DNA of 64,000 nt from Alphaproteobacteria bacterium (GCA_018823325.1 JAHJIJ010000015.1:372001-436000); one strand, 5' to 3'; shown: positions 37,093 through 46,561, counted from the first letter of the stretch. Notes: generated from the letters alone by a model not told the origin. Made by a program: numbers and translations.

Positions 37093-37517
37093 GCCGGCTC
37101 ATTGCAGCCCGCAAGCGCCTGCTGCGCGTGCGCGATGTGCAGCACAATCAGGCCGTCGTAGCCCTGACGCAAGCGCAGGATGAGGCGAGTCAGATCGCCA
37201 CCAATGCCCGCCGCCTCGCCGAGGTGCGCGAGGAGCTTTGTGGACAGGCGGGGCAACAGCCGGGCGGGATCTTCGCCGCGCGGCGCGAGCTGGCCAGTCG
37301 TCTCGAGCGGGCCGGGCGCCAGCTCGATGGCGCACTTTATGACGCCCATCGTCGGATCGACGAGCGGGATGCGGAACGGGTGGTTGCGGATCGCGAGCGG
37401 GAGATCGCGGAACGTCTCAAGGAAAAGGCGAAGGCGGCGCGCGAAGCGCAGCGCGAAGCCCGGTTGGCCGCGCAACCGCGCGTCCGCCGCATGCAGAACA
37501 GGGGACTGGAAGAATGA
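37089..37517 (+). CDS. fliJ: Flagellar export protein FliJ
   Basis: 142 residues, predicted to be almost wholly an alpha-helical coiled coil rich in Arg, Glu and Ala, as FliJ is. Sequence conservation is low; the call rests on size, coiled-coil character and position between fliI and fliK with ATGA overlaps at both ends. FliJ is the central stalk of the FliI ring and escorts chaperones. Confidence 0.82.
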   Translation: MSRLIAARKRLLRVRDVQHNQAVVALTQAQDEASQIATNARRLAEVREELCGQAGQQPGGIFAARRELASRLERAGRQLDGALYDAHRRIDERDAERVVADREREIAERLKEKAKAAREAQREARLAAQPRVRRMQNRGLEE

Positions 37518-38875
37518 TCAATCTCACTTCACTCGTCAGCATGATGACCGGGCGGACCGGTGCCGAGAGCGCGAAGGCCGGCGAAACCGGCCTTGCCACC
37601 GGCGGCGAATTTGCTGCGCTGGTCCAGCTGGCCGCGCTGAACGGCAGTGGCGAAGCGAGCGCCAATGCAGGACTCGGTCTCGTCGTGAGTAACGATGGCG
37701 CGGCTGCGGCGGGTATCGCTGGTGTGCCGGGCGAGGGCCTGAGCGCCGATATCCTTGCGCTGTTGGGTGAGGACAAGCTGGCACTGACCGCGCCCGATCG
37801 GTCGGCGACAGATGCCGACGACGGCAAGACCGTCGAAGCTCAGGCGCCCGTGCCGCAGGATCTGGCGAGAGTGCGGGCGTCTCTGGAAGCGGCGCTGGCC
37901 GGCCTGCGGGGCGAAGCGGACACGGATACCGTAACCGATACTGCGTCGACTGATGAGAGCGCCACCGACGCGACAACCACCGACCAGCCCATGCAGGCGC
38001 AGGTCATTCCTTTCCCCCTCGGCCTTGGTGTGACCGCCATGTCCGCCCACGTCACCACGGCCTCCGGGTCCAAGGGTGGCCGCGCGAGCGCATCGCCGCA
38101 AGAGGTCGCCGCCAAGACGGCAGAGGCGCTGGCACCATCGCTGCCATCCGGCACGGAAGACGAAGCTGCGGCAGAGGGTATCGATCTTGCCGAGGCGTTC
38201 GGCACGCAGGGCGCCACACCCGGCAAGCCTGTGTCTGCGGCTGCACCCGATGCAGCCCAGCGCTTCGTTGTCGATCTGCCTGTCGGCATGGCGACCGAAA
38301 CCGCCGCCATCGCCGGTCGTGGTGCCGCCGGGTCGGCAACGCCGTCCGCTGCCGCCGCCCTTGGTGCGGAAGTCATCGACATGGGCGTCTCCGGCCAGTG
38401 GATCGACCGGCTTGCACGAGAGATTTCCGGCTTGGCCGAGGGCGGCGGACACAGCCGCTTCTCGCTCAATCCGCCTCATCTCGGTCGCCTCGAAGTCGAT
38501 GTGTTTCAGGGCGCAGATGCCATGGACATCCGGCTGACGACCGAAACGGATGAAGCTGCCCAACGCCTGAACGAAGGACGCGGCACTCTGCAGGCCGACG
38601 CCCGCATTGCGTCGCTGCAGCTCGGGCAGATCACGGTCGAGAAGGCCGGCGCGTCGTCTGATGCAGCCCGCGATCAGGGTCAGGCGCAAGGTCAGGCCCA
38701 ACGCGAAATGGCAGGCCAGATGCAGCAACAGGATGGGCGGCAAGCCCAGGGTCGCGGACAGGATGGTGATCGTGCGGGATGGTCCACGCGCGGCGCCGGA
38801 GAACAATCTCGCCAGCCCGATGAAAGCACAGTCGCCCGGCGCGATCGTGCCGACGGGCATGTGCGCTTTGCTTAA
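37514..38875 (+). CDS. fliK: Flagellar hook-length control protein FliK
   Basis: 453 residues. The first ~290 are low-complexity Ala/Thr/Gly/Asp. The C-terminal Flg_hook domain shows SRFSLNPPHLGRLEVDVFQ, the L-x-P-x-x-L-G-x-[LV]-x-V signature. A Gln-rich segment (QGQAQGQAQREMAGQMQQQ) follows before the end. FliK measures hook length and switches export specificity through FlhB, encoded ~4 kb downstream. Confidence 0.9.
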   Translation: MINLTSLVSMMTGRTGAESAKAGETGLATGGEFAALVQLAALNGSGEASANAGLGLVVSNDGAAAAGIAGVPGEGLSADILALLGEDKLALTAPDRSATDADDGKTVEAQAPVPQDLARVRASLEAALAGLRGEADTDTVTDTASTDESATDATTTDQPMQAQVIPFPLGLGVTAMSAHVTTASGSKGGRASASPQEVAAKTAEALAPSLPSGTEDEAAAEGIDLAEAFGTQGATPGKPVSAAAPDAAQRFVVDLPVGMATETAAIAGRGAAGSATPSAAAALGAEVIDMGVSGQWIDRLAREISGLAEGGGHSRFSLNPPHLGRLEVDVFQGADAMDIRLTTETDEAAQRLNEGRGTLQADARIASLQLGQITVEKAGASSDAARDQGQAQGQAQREMAGQMQQQDGRQAQGRGQDGDRAGWSTRGAGEQSRQPDESTVARRDRADGHVRFA

Positions 38876-38887
38876 GGAAACCGATCG

Positions 38888-39508
38888 ATGAGTGACGCAC
38901 CTGAAGCCGGGGCCGCCAAGAAGAAGGGCGGCGGCAAGAAGAAGCTGATCATCATATTGGGCGCTGTCCTGCTTCTGGGCGGCGGTGGCGCAGCGGCAGG
39001 CTTCTATGTCGCCGGCTCGATGAAGACGGCACACGGGCCTGCGGAGGACGCGCATCGTCCTCAGCTGGTCTTGTCGAGCGAGAAGCCGGAAGACGTCGCC
39101 AAGACCTGGACGGCCAAGGCTGCCGAACAGCCTGCGCCGGCACGTGAGGGCAAGGGCGTGGATCTTCCGCGTCCCGCGAACCCCTCCGCCTATCAGGCCA
39201 CCTATTTCCAGATCCCCGCGCCCTTCACATCCAATCTGGTGGATAGTGATGCCTTCGCGCAGGTGTCCATCGCGATTTCGACCTATTATGATCAGCGCGT
39301 CATCGATGCCGTGCAGGCGCATGAGCTGCCAATCCGCTCCGCCATCCTCATGATGATGGCGCAGGAGCAGGAATTCGATTTGACCACGCCGCAGGGCAAG
39401 GAAGCTCTGCAGGCGAAGCTACTGACCGTTATTAACGATGTTTTGAAGGAAAAGACGGGCTACGGCGGGGTTGATAACGTTTATTTTACCAATTTCGTTA
39501 TTCAGTAG
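38888..39508 (+). CDS. fliL: Flagellar basal body-associated protein FliL
   Basis: 206 residues: a Lys-rich cytoplasmic tail (KKKGGGKKK), one membrane segment (about 20-42) and a periplasmic domain ending DVLKEKTGYGGVDNVYFTNFVIQ in the usual FliL manner (V...VyFT.fv.Q). FliL rings surround the stator and support torque. Twelve bases separate it from fliK. Confidence 0.93.
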   Translation: MSDAPEAGAAKKKGGGKKKLIIILGAVLLLGGGGAAAGFYVAGSMKTAHGPAEDAHRPQLVLSSEKPEDVAKTWTAKAAEQPAPAREGKGVDLPRPANPSAYQATYFQIPAPFTSNLVDSDAFAQVSIAISTYYDQRVIDAVQAHELPIRSAILMMMAQEQEFDLTTPQGKEALQAKLLTVINDVLKEKTGYGGVDNVYFTNFVIQ

Positions 39509-39546
39509 CGCCGTGTCCGACGGGGGTCGGAACGGGGACAAAGACG

Positions 39547-40416
39547 ATGAATGACGTGCAGCCTTTCGCGCTCGGGCGACAGACCAGCGAGCCGGTCGCC
39601 GCGATTAGCGGACTGGAAAAACTCGGCGAGCGGGTCAGCCGTCGGCTGCGCGCGATCATCGAGCCTTATGGCGGCACGCGCCCGCTGGTGACCCCCAAGC
39701 CGCTCGAAGAAACCATGTTCATGATGTGGGATGCGAGTGCGCCGGAGTTCGCCAGCCTCTCGCTCTATCGCCTGCATCCCATCAAGGGACCGGTGGTGCT
39801 GCGGATCGACGCGCCGCTCGTCTCTCTGCTGGTCGATCGTTTCTATGGCGGCAAGGGCGAGCGCCTTGGCGCCGACAAGCGGGAGTTCACGCCCACCGAG
39901 ACGCGCCTGGCCGCGCGGCTGGCCGATGGCATTGTTGCCGCGCTGGTCGAATGCTGGGCCGAGATCGCGCCGCTCGAGGCGGTGCTGATCAGTCGCGAGA
40001 CCAATCCCGGCCATACCCAGCTTATGCCTGCGGAGACCGCCGTGGTTGTGCAGAGCTTCGAGGTCGACATGGGCGATCATCATCCCCGCATCATCGAGTT
40101 TATTTATCCCAAGGCCGGTTTTGCCGGGCTGGAGATCGTCGGCTCGCCCAAGACCGGCGATGAGGCGCGCCCTGCCGACCCCATCTGGCGCACGCGCCTT
40201 GCCGGACGGCTCGAGGATGTTCGCTTCCCGGTCCGCACGGTGCTCGCGCGGCCCAATCTCAAAATGGCGGAGCTGATGTCGCTGAAGCCCGGTGACGTCA
40301 TTCCCATTCACATCGCACGGCAATTGCCGCTGCTCGTCGGAGACCGCGCCTTCGCGCACGGCACCGTCGGCGAGCAGGACGGCAGTGCCGCCTTCATGAT
40401 CGAAAAATTGGCCTGA
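39547..40416 (+). CDS. fliM: Flagellar motor switch protein FliM, lacking the CheY-binding N-terminal motif
   Basis: 289 residues, about 40 shorter than typical. The CheC-like middle domain and the C-terminal SpoA domain (VRTVLARPNLKMAELMSLKPGD) are recognisable. The N-terminal LSQxEIDALL motif that binds phospho-CheY is missing: the protein begins MNDVQPFALGRQTSEPVAAI. The start is well supported by GGGGACAAAGACG before the ATG, and the 38-bp gap after fliL leaves no room for the motif. It forms the C ring with FliG and FliN. Confidence 0.88.
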   Translation: MNDVQPFALGRQTSEPVAAISGLEKLGERVSRRLRAIIEPYGGTRPLVTPKPLEETMFMMWDASAPEFASLSLYRLHPIKGPVVLRIDAPLVSLLVDRFYGGKGERLGADKREFTPTETRLAARLADGIVAALVECWAEIAPLEAVLISRETNPGHTQLMPAETAVVVQSFEVDMGDHHPRIIEFIYPKAGFAGLEIVGSPKTGDEARPADPIWRTRLAGRLEDVRFPVRTVLARPNLKMAELMSLKPGDVIPIHIARQLPLLVGDRAFAHGTVGEQDGSAAFMIEKLA

Positions 40417-40427
40417 GGACGAACATA

Positions 40428-40757
40428 ATGACCGATATGAGCGAAACACCCCGGGCAGACGCCACCGCACCCATCGATATGGGTCTGGGCCGCAACATGG
40501 CCCTGCTGGCCGACATTCCGGTCCGCATGTCCGTCGAGGTCGGCGCCACCCAGCTGCGCCTTGCCGAAATCATGAACCTGGGCGAAGGCAGCGTCGTGCA
40601 GCTCGACCGGCAGGCCGACGACCTGTTGGATATCATGGTTAACGGCACACTCGTCGCGCGCGGCGAAGTGGTGACGGTGAACGGGCGCTACGGCATCCGC
40701 ATCGTTGAAATCGCGTCAACCGAGGCACGCCTCGCCGGGCTCGAGCGTCGCACATGA
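40428..40757 (+). CDS. fliN: Flagellar motor switch protein FliN
   Basis: 109 residues, nearly all the SpoA domain: LLADIPVRMSVEVGATQLRL, LNLGEGSVVQLDRQ-type segment, DIMVNGTLVARGEVVTVNGRYGIRI. The length fits the compact FliN of C rings. It starts 11 bp after fliM, and its TGA overlaps the ATG of fliO. Confidence 0.95.
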   Translation: MTDMSETPRADATAPIDMGLGRNMALLADIPVRMSVEVGATQLRLAEIMNLGEGSVVQLDRQADDLLDIMVNGTLVARGEVVTVNGRYGIRIVEIASTEARLAGLERRT

Positions 40758-41026
40758 GCGCCCTCGCCTGGTATTTCCTCAAGCTGCTCATCATGCTGCC
40801 GCTGGTCGGCGGCATGGCCTATGGCGCGCTCTGGCTGTGGCGCAAATATCAGCCCGGCATGCTTGGCGCGGGCCAGCGCGACCGGATGGTCAAGCTGGTC
40901 GATGTGCTGCCCATGGGCACGCTCGGCAAGCTCGCCGTCGTGGAGTTCGAGGGCAAGCGCCTGCTGCTCTCCGTCTCGCGCGGCAAGGTTGAGAAGATCG
41001 CGGAGAGCGAAACCCGTCATGGCTAA
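40754..41026 (+). CDS. fliO: Flagellar biosynthesis protein FliO
   Basis: 90 residues. One N-terminal membrane segment (about 6-28) is followed by a small cytoplasmic domain with [28 protein letters not shown], the usual FliO pattern. FliO scaffolds assembly of the FliPQR gate. ATGA overlap with fliN, and eight-base overlap with fliP. Confidence 0.88.
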   Translation: MSALAWYFLKLLIMLPLVGGMAYGALWLWRKYQPGMLGAGQRDRMVKLVDVLPMGTLGKLAVVEFEGKRLLLSVSRGKVEKIAESETRHG

Positions 41027-41858
41027 CATGCTGCGGCCATTCCTGGCCGTTACCCTGCTGTTCGGCGCGCTGCTGTTCGCGTCGCTGATCGCTGCGGAAC
41101 CTGCCTTTGCGCAAGCTGCGCCTGCCGCGCAGGCCCAGGCGCCCGCCACCGGCGCTCTGCAGCAAGGCGCTGCTGAGGCATCCGGTGGCCTGACCCGCGC
41201 GCTGGACGATGTTTCGGGCGATGGCCGCCCGCTCTCCATCTCGCTGCAGATCCTCATCCTCATGAGCCTGCTGACGGTGCTGCCGTCGCTCGTGCTCATG
41301 ATGACCAGCTTCACGCGCATCATCATCGTGCTCTCGCTGCTGCGCCAGGCCCTCGGCCTTGCGCAGACGCCGCCCAATCAGGTTCTGGTCGGCCTTGCGC
41401 TCTTCCTCTCCCTGTTCGTCATGCGCCCCGCAATCGACGAGATTTCGGCCAGCGCCTACACGCCTTATGGCGAGGGTCAGATCAGCATCGAGGAAGCCGT
41501 GAGCCGCTCGGGCAAGGTGCTGCACGGCTTCATGGCCAAGCAGACCCGCCAGAACGATCTCGCGCTGTTCCAGAATCTCGCCAACGCGCCGGACTTCGCG
41601 TCAACGGACGACATTCCCTTCTCGATCATGCTGCCGGCCTTCATCACCAGCGAATTGAAAACCGCCTTCCAGATCGGTTTCATGATCTTCCTGCCCTTCC
41701 TCATCATCGATCTTGTCGTGGCCTCCACGCTCATGGCGCTCGGCATGATGATGCTTTCGCCGACCATCATCTCCATGCCGTTCAAGCTGCTGCTGTTCGT
41801 GCTGGTTGATGGCTGGGCGTTGACCATGGGCTCCCTCGCCGGCTCGTTCGCGACCTGA
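41019..41858 (+). CDS. fliP: Flagellar type III export gate protein FliP
   Basis: 279 residues. A cleavable signal peptide (ending EPAFAQA) and an Ala/Gln-rich spacer precede the conserved core: [52 protein letters not shown] and [18 protein letters not shown]. It is the main subunit of the export gate. The ATG at 41019 is inside the end of fliO. Confidence 0.97.
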   Translation: MANMLRPFLAVTLLFGALLFASLIAAEPAFAQAAPAAQAQAPATGALQQGAAEASGGLTRALDDVSGDGRPLSISLQILILMSLLTVLPSLVLMMTSFTRIIIVLSLLRQALGLAQTPPNQVLVGLALFLSLFVMRPAIDEISASAYTPYGEGQISIEEAVSRSGKVLHGFMAKQTRQNDLALFQNLANAPDFASTDDIPFSIMLPAFITSELKTAFQIGFMIFLPFLIIDLVVASTLMALGMMMLSPTIISMPFKLLLFVLVDGWALTMGSLAGSFAT

Positions 41859-42130
41859 TGGAAAGCGGGGATTTCTTTGTCGGCCTCGCGCAGCAGGCCC
41901 TGTGGGTCGCCGCCCTGGCGACCGCACCGATCCTGCTGCCGGCCTTGCTCGCGGGCATCATCATCGGGATGATCCAGGCCGCCACCTCGATTAACGAGCA
42001 GACGATCTCCTTCGTCCCCAAGCTCATCATCGTCGCGGTCACGCTGGCTATTTTCGGCGGCGCGATCCTCATGCTGATCGCGGACTTCACCCGCGAGATT
42101 TTCGAGCGGATACCGGATCTGCTGGTATGA
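41858..42130 (+). CDS. fliQ: Flagellar type III export gate protein FliQ
   Basis: 90 residues, two membrane helices, with LLPALLAGIIIGMIQAATSINEQTISFVPK, the hallmark of FliQ. The ATG at 41858 shares one base with the fliP stop; the TGA overlaps fliR. Part of the FliPQR gate. Confidence 0.96.
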   Translation: MESGDFFVGLAQQALWVAALATAPILLPALLAGIIIGMIQAATSINEQTISFVPKLIIVAVTLAIFGGAILMLIADFTREIFERIPDLLV

Positions 42131-42903
42131 TCGCACCGGCGTTCGCGGGCCTTGAGGCGCAGCTGTGGCTCTGGATGCTGGCGATGATCCGGCCCGGCGC
42201 CGCCTTGCTGGCCGCACCTTTGTTCGGTGCCTCCGCCGTGCCGGTTCAGCTGCGCATCATCCTCAGCCTCGCGATCGGCATTGCCGCACTCAACAGCGCA
42301 CCTTTCGAGCTGCCGGAGCAGGGGCTGGCGAGCATCGCGGGCATCGCGCTCGTCGCAGCCGAAGTGATTGCCGGCCTCAGCCTCGGCTTTGCGCTACAGA
42401 TCGGCTATTCCGCCGCCTTCATCGCCGGCGAGACCATCGCCAACGCCATGGGCCTCGGCTTTGCCTCGATGGTCGATCCTCTGTCAGGCCAGCCGACGCC
42501 TGTCGTCGGCCGCTTCCTTTCGATCATCGCGACCTTCCTCCTGCTCGCCATGGATGGGCATTTGTTGCTCATCCAATATGTCATCATGAGCTATCAGGCG
42601 CTGCCGCCGGGCAACCTCATGCCCGCCAGCGCCTTCGAGAGCATTGCGCAGTTCGGCGGCACCATGTTTGCGTCCGGCGTCATCATCGCCCTGCCGGTCA
42701 CCTTCACGCTCATTCTCGTCCAGCTCGTCATGGGCATGCTTGCCCGCACAGCGCCGGCGCTCAATCTCTTTGCCGTCGGCTTGCCCGCCACACTGCTTGC
42801 CGGCCTGGTGCTGCTTGCCATTGCCGCGCCGGTGATGGGCGAGGCGATCAGCGATGCGTTGCGCGCCGGGCTCGATCTCAGCCTCATGCTGGCGGGGGGC
42901 TGA
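42127..42903 (+). CDS. fliR: Flagellar type III export gate protein FliR
   Basis: 258 residues, about six membrane helices. Conserved features are MIRPGAALLAAPLFG near the start, GLSLGFALQIGYSAAFIAGE, and LNLFAVGLPATLLAGLVLL near the end. It completes the FliPQR gate with one subunit. ATG overlaps the fliQ stop; flhB follows after three bases. Confidence 0.96.
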   Translation: MIAPAFAGLEAQLWLWMLAMIRPGAALLAAPLFGASAVPVQLRIILSLAIGIAALNSAPFELPEQGLASIAGIALVAAEVIAGLSLGFALQIGYSAAFIAGETIANAMGLGFASMVDPLSGQPTPVVGRFLSIIATFLLLAMDGHLLLIQYVIMSYQALPPGNLMPASAFESIAQFGGTMFASGVIIALPVTFTLILVQLVMGMLARTAPALNLFAVGLPATLLAGLVLLAIAAPVMGEAISDALRAGLDLSLMLAGG

Positions 42904-42906
42904 GCC

Positions 42907-44052
42907 ATGGCGCAGGAACCACCGGGCGGCGGCGAAAAGACTGAGAAGCCGACAGCCAAGCGCCTCACGGACGCGGCCAGCAAAGGCGACATTCTCCAGT
43001 CCCGCGAGCTTTCCACCGCCATGGTCGTGATGGCCGGCGTCGGCTGGCTCGCCATTGCCGGACCCGCGCTCATCGATGCGATTCAAGAGATGCTGGCCGA
43101 TGCCCTGCGCTTCGATCATGGCGATATCGCCGGCTTCGCGCCGGAGCAGCGTGCCTATCATCTGCTCGGCATCATTGCCCTGCCGCTGGCCGGGGTGCTG
43201 TTCGCCACCGTCGTTGCGGCGATTGCCTCGCCCGCGCTGCTCGGCTCACTCGGCTTCCGCACCAAGGCACTCGCGCCCAAACCCGAGCGGATGAACCCCT
43301 TGAGCGGACTCAAGCGCATTTTCGGTATGCAGGGGCTTATCGAACTGTTCAAATCGCTCGCCAAGGTGCTGCTGCTCGGGTCCATCGGCATCATTCTGCT
43401 CTGGCAGCAGTTCGATGCCATCCACGGCATGGCCAAGACCGGCATCGTGCCGGCGGTTGGCGAGATGGGGCAGATCTTCGTTCTGGTTACGCTCGCCCTC
43501 GCTGCGGCACTGTTCCTCGTCGCCGGCATCGATGTGCCTGCGCAGATCTTCCAGCGCTCCAAGCGCCTCAACATGACGAAGCAGGAAGTGAAACAGGAAC
43601 ACAAGGAGACGGAAGGCTCGCCCGAGCTGAAGGGCGCCATCCGCCGCCGGCAATATGAGACGCTCAACGGCTCGGTGCGCAAGGCGGTGGAAGAGGCCAC
43701 CGTCATCCTCACCAACCCGACGCACTTTGCCGTTGCCCTGCGCTATCATCCGGGCCGTGATGCCGCGCCGGTCGTCGTCGCGCGCGGGGCGGATGAGATC
43801 GCCGCCGCGATCCGCTCGCTGGCGGCCGATCAGGGTCGGCCTGTGCTGCAATATCCAGAACTCACCCGTGCCATTTATTATACCTCGCGTGCCGGGCAGG
43901 AAGTGGATGAGCGGCTGTTCATGGCTGTCGCCGCCATCCTCGCCTTCGTCTATCGCGTCGAGCACAGTATGGCGACCGAGCTGGATCGCCCGCATATCGA
44001 TCTGCCTGAGGCGATGCGCTTCGATTCCGACGGGCGCAACATCGTGAATTAA
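42907..44052 (+). CDS. flhB: Flagellar export switch protein FlhB
   Basis: 381 residues. EKTEKPTAKRLTDAASKGDILQSRE at the start, four membrane helices, then the cytoplasmic domain with MTKQEVKQEHKETEGSPELK and the autocleavage motif NPTH (Asn270), after which the chain is cut. It switches export from rod/hook to filament substrates under FliK control. flhA is not in the window. Confidence 0.97.
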   Translation: MAQEPPGGGEKTEKPTAKRLTDAASKGDILQSRELSTAMVVMAGVGWLAIAGPALIDAIQEMLADALRFDHGDIAGFAPEQRAYHLLGIIALPLAGVLFATVVAAIASPALLGSLGFRTKALAPKPERMNPLSGLKRIFGMQGLIELFKSLAKVLLLGSIGIILLWQQFDAIHGMAKTGIVPAVGEMGQIFVLVTLALAAALFLVAGIDVPAQIFQRSKRLNMTKQEVKQEHKETEGSPELKGAIRRRQYETLNGSVRKAVEEATVILTNPTHFAVALRYHPGRDAAPVVVARGADEIAAAIRSLAADQGRPVLQYPELTRAIYYTSRAGQEVDERLFMAVAAILAFVYRVEHSMATELDRPHIDLPEAMRFDSDGRNIVN

Positions 44053-44110
44053 AGCTTAGCCGAACTCGTCCGTCTTTTGTTGATGGGGACACATTAGAAA
44101 GTGATGTGTC

Positions 44111-44551
44111 ATGAACGAGTTCTTGCCCCGAGCCGGGGCTGTCACCCCGGTGACCAGCGCAACGGAGCGCAGCCCTATAGCTGTGCGCGCCGTTTCCGAT
44201 ACGCGCGCCATGCAGAATGAAAGCGGGGGCGACGCGCCCGTTGCCCATTTGCGGGATCATGAGCGCTCGGCAGCCGCCGCCGATTATGCGCGCATCCACG
44301 CCGAGATTGCGGACGTGCTCGCCCATATCCAGCCCTTTGCGCGCAACAGCGAGAGCAGCGCCCGCACGGCCGATCAGGCGATCCTGTCGTTGATGCCCAA
44401 TCCGGTCGTCATGCTTCCCATGCCGCCCACCGACGAGCAGATGGTCGCTTTCGTCGCGCAAGTTGCGCAAGCGGTCGCGCGTCAGGCCGCCCAGGCCCAG
44501 GCCGCGCAGGGCAGTGTCACGCCGATCATGGTCGAGGCCGCCTCGCACTGA
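44111..44551 (+). CDS. Hypothetical protein between flhB and fliD
   Basis: 146 residues, no signal peptide or membrane helix. Predicted helical segments (DYARIHAEIADVLAHIQPF and an Ala/Gln-rich C-terminus) around a MPNPVVMLPMPP proline turn. No family is recognised. Its place between flhB and fliD and its small helical nature are compatible with a flagellar export chaperone or regulator, but this is conjecture. It starts 58 bp after flhB, with AGAAAGTG upstream of the ATG. Confidence 0.55.
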   Translation: MNEFLPRAGAVTPVTSATERSPIAVRAVSDTRAMQNESGGDAPVAHLRDHERSAAAADYARIHAEIADVLAHIQPFARNSESSARTADQAILSLMPNPVVMLPMPPTDEQMVAFVAQVAQAVARQAAQAQAAQGSVTPIMVEAASH

Positions 44552-44562
44552 GCTTCCTATAG

Positions 44563-44583
44563 CCCCTCCTCATAGAGGAGGGG
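44563..44583. repeat. Nine-bp stem-loop between the unknown gene and fliD
   Basis: CCCCTCCTC, loop ATA, GAGGAGGGG, followed by a G-rich tract and no T-run. It is similar in character to short palindromic repeats scattered in sphingomonad genomes. It could attenuate transcription into fliD. Confidence 0.5.
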
Positions 44584-44728
44584 GTGGGATGGGGTGGGGG
44601 TGCAAGGCTGATCTCGCGCCTCCGCCACTGTCGTTGCGTCCGCTCTACCGCCCACGCCGGATTCTTTCCTTCCTCCCCTAAAGCCGCGTCCGCATCAGCC
44701 GTTCTGAGGCTGTGAAAGGACGACAGCT

Positions 44729-46111
44729 ATGGCCACGGATATTGCGAGCGCACTGGGCATCGGCTCCGGCATCAACACCAGCCAGCTGGTGTCCGATCTG
44801 ACCAATGCCTCGTTCGGCCCGCGTGAGGACGCCGTCCAGGGCCGCCTCGAAACGGCCTCTGCCCGTGTCTCCGCCCTCGCCTCCGCCAAGAGCTCGCTGG
44901 AAACCTTCTCCAAGGCGCTCAGCGATCTGCTGCAGGGCACGGCCTATCGCGGCCAGCCGGTTTCCAATGATCCATCCATCGCGACCGTTGGCCTCATCCC
45001 CGGCGGCACGCCAAAGGGTCTGCCGGCACAGCTCGAAGTGCTTCAACTCGCCACCGCGCAAGTGCTTCAGTCGACGGCGCTGACGGACAGCGCCGCCGTG
45101 GCAGGCACCGGTACGCTCAAGCTCACCGTCGGCACCACCGAGACGTTGATCAATGTCGCGGCCCCCGGCACCCTTGCCGATCTCGCTTCAGCCATCAATG
45201 GCGCCAATGCGGGCGTCACGGCCTCTATCGTGACCGACCAGTCCGGCGCGCGCCTCGTGCTCAAAGGCGAGACGGGCACGGACAATGCCTTCACGCTCAC
45301 GGCAGAGCCCGACGCCGACGTCAATCTTCAGCGCTTCGTCTGGGATGGCGCCGGCGGCACGATGGCGCGCAGCCAGACCGCCGGCAATGCCCTGATCCGC
45401 GTGGACAATGTCGACATGGAATTCGGCTCCAACCAGATCACCACGGCCATTTCCAATGTCCAGATCAACATCAACAAGGCCGCGCCGGGCACGGTGGTGA
45501 CGCTGGCGACTGACCAGCCGACCAGCACCATGGGCGACCTCGTCCGCGAGTTCGTGACGGCCTATAACGAGCTGAAGGGCGCCCTGAACAACGCCACGCA
45601 GTCAAATGGCGATAGCGCCGGGCTGCTGTCCGGCGATTATGGCGTGCGCGAGATGTCGCGCCGCCTGTCCGGCCTCGTTTCGCGCGAGCTGACCGACACC
45701 GGCAACTATCGCACACTCAGTGATCTGGGCATCCGTACCGAGCGGAACGGCACGCTCTCGCTGGATAGCACGCGGCTCGATGCGGCGCTGGCCGCTGATC
45801 CGGACGCGATCACGCAGATGCTGAATCCGGCTGTGTCCACGCCCACCCAGCCGGGCATCGCCGGTGCGCTCAAGGAAATCACCGACTATGTGAATGGCAC
45901 CGACGGTCCGATCGCCAGTTCGACCGCCATCTACGAGAAGCAGAAGGCCGCGCTGGAGCGCGAGCTGGAAAAACTCGGGGAACAGCGCGGCAACTACAGC
46001 GAACAGCTGACATCCACCTACGCGAAGATGCAGACGCGCCTGATGCAATTCCAGGCAACGCAATCCTATCTCGAGCAGCAGATCAAGATCTGGAGCCAGA
46101 GCAACGATTGA
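44729..46111 (+). CDS. fliD: Flagellar filament capping protein FliD (HAP2)
   Basis: 460 residues. The FliD N-terminal domain starts ALGIGSGINTSQLVSDLTNA and includes the coiled region with SLETFSKALSDLL. The C-terminal domain holds DLVREFVTAYNELKGAL, LSDLGIRTERNGTLSLDSTRLD and a terminal coiled coil (YAKMQTRLMQFQATQSYLEQQI). It caps the filament and folds incoming flagellin. fliS follows after 51 bp. Confidence 0.95.
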   Translation: MATDIASALGIGSGINTSQLVSDLTNASFGPREDAVQGRLETASARVSALASAKSSLETFSKALSDLLQGTAYRGQPVSNDPSIATVGLIPGGTPKGLPAQLEVLQLATAQVLQSTALTDSAAVAGTGTLKLTVGTTETLINVAAPGTLADLASAINGANAGVTASIVTDQSGARLVLKGETGTDNAFTLTAEPDADVNLQRFVWDGAGGTMARSQTAGNALIRVDNVDMEFGSNQITTAISNVQININKAAPGTVVTLATDQPTSTMGDLVREFVTAYNELKGALNNATQSNGDSAGLLSGDYGVREMSRRLSGLVSRELTDTGNYRTLSDLGIRTERNGTLSLDSTRLDAALAADPDAITQMLNPAVSTPTQPGIAGALKEITDYVNGTDGPIASSTAIYEKQKAALERELEKLGEQRGNYSEQLTSTYAKMQTRLMQFQATQSYLEQQIKIWSQSND

Positions 46112-46162
46112 TCGTCCGCCTCCGCACCACGACGACAAAGATAGGGATAAGGGAAAAGCACG

Positions 46163-46561
46163 ATGTACATGGGTTCGCATCCAATGAAGCCGATGAGGGC
46201 GCTCCGCCATTATGCAGCCGTCGACACCGGCAGCCGGGTGGAAGGCGCCACGCCCCATCAGTTGGTGCGCATCCTGTTCGATGAGCTGGTCCTTGCGCTC
46301 GATACTGCCGCCCTGGCGCTGAAGAATGGGGATCGGCACAAATGTCTCGACCGGCAGACGCGGGCACTCGCCATCCTCCACGCGCTGGAGACGAGCCTCG
46401 ATTTCGAGCAGGGCGGTGAGATCGCCATCAGCCTTGCCACCATCTACAGAGAGGCACGCCGCCGCACCTTGCAGGCGACCGCCGCCAACGATCCCAGCCA
46501 GATGGAAAGCGCGCGCGGCTTCATCGCCGAGATTGCAGACGCCTGGAAGCAGATCGGCTGA
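46163..46561 (+). CDS. fliS: Flagellar chaperone FliS
   Basis: 132 residues. MRALRHYAAVDTGSRVEGATPHQLVRILFDELVLAL is the FliS start (Y-x-x-x-x-x-x-x-x-x-S-P-h-x-L-h-x-h-L-Y/F-D). CLDRQTRALAILHALETSLDFEQGGEIAISL follows. It binds the flagellin C-terminus and stops early polymerisation. It ends the plus-strand flagellar run. Confidence 0.93.
   Translation: MYMGSHPMKPMRALRHYAAVDTGSRVEGATPHQLVRILFDELVLALDTAALALKNGDRHKCLDRQTRALAILHALETSLDFEQGGEIAISLATIYREARRRTLQATAANDPSQMESARGFIAEIADAWKQIG

Noticed and set aside
44583..44610. Sigma-54 type GG-N10-GC promoter before fliD
   Set aside because: The region is a G-run (GGGATGGGGTGGGGGTGC), where GG and GC can be matched by chance. Spacing and flanking bases do not fit the consensus well.
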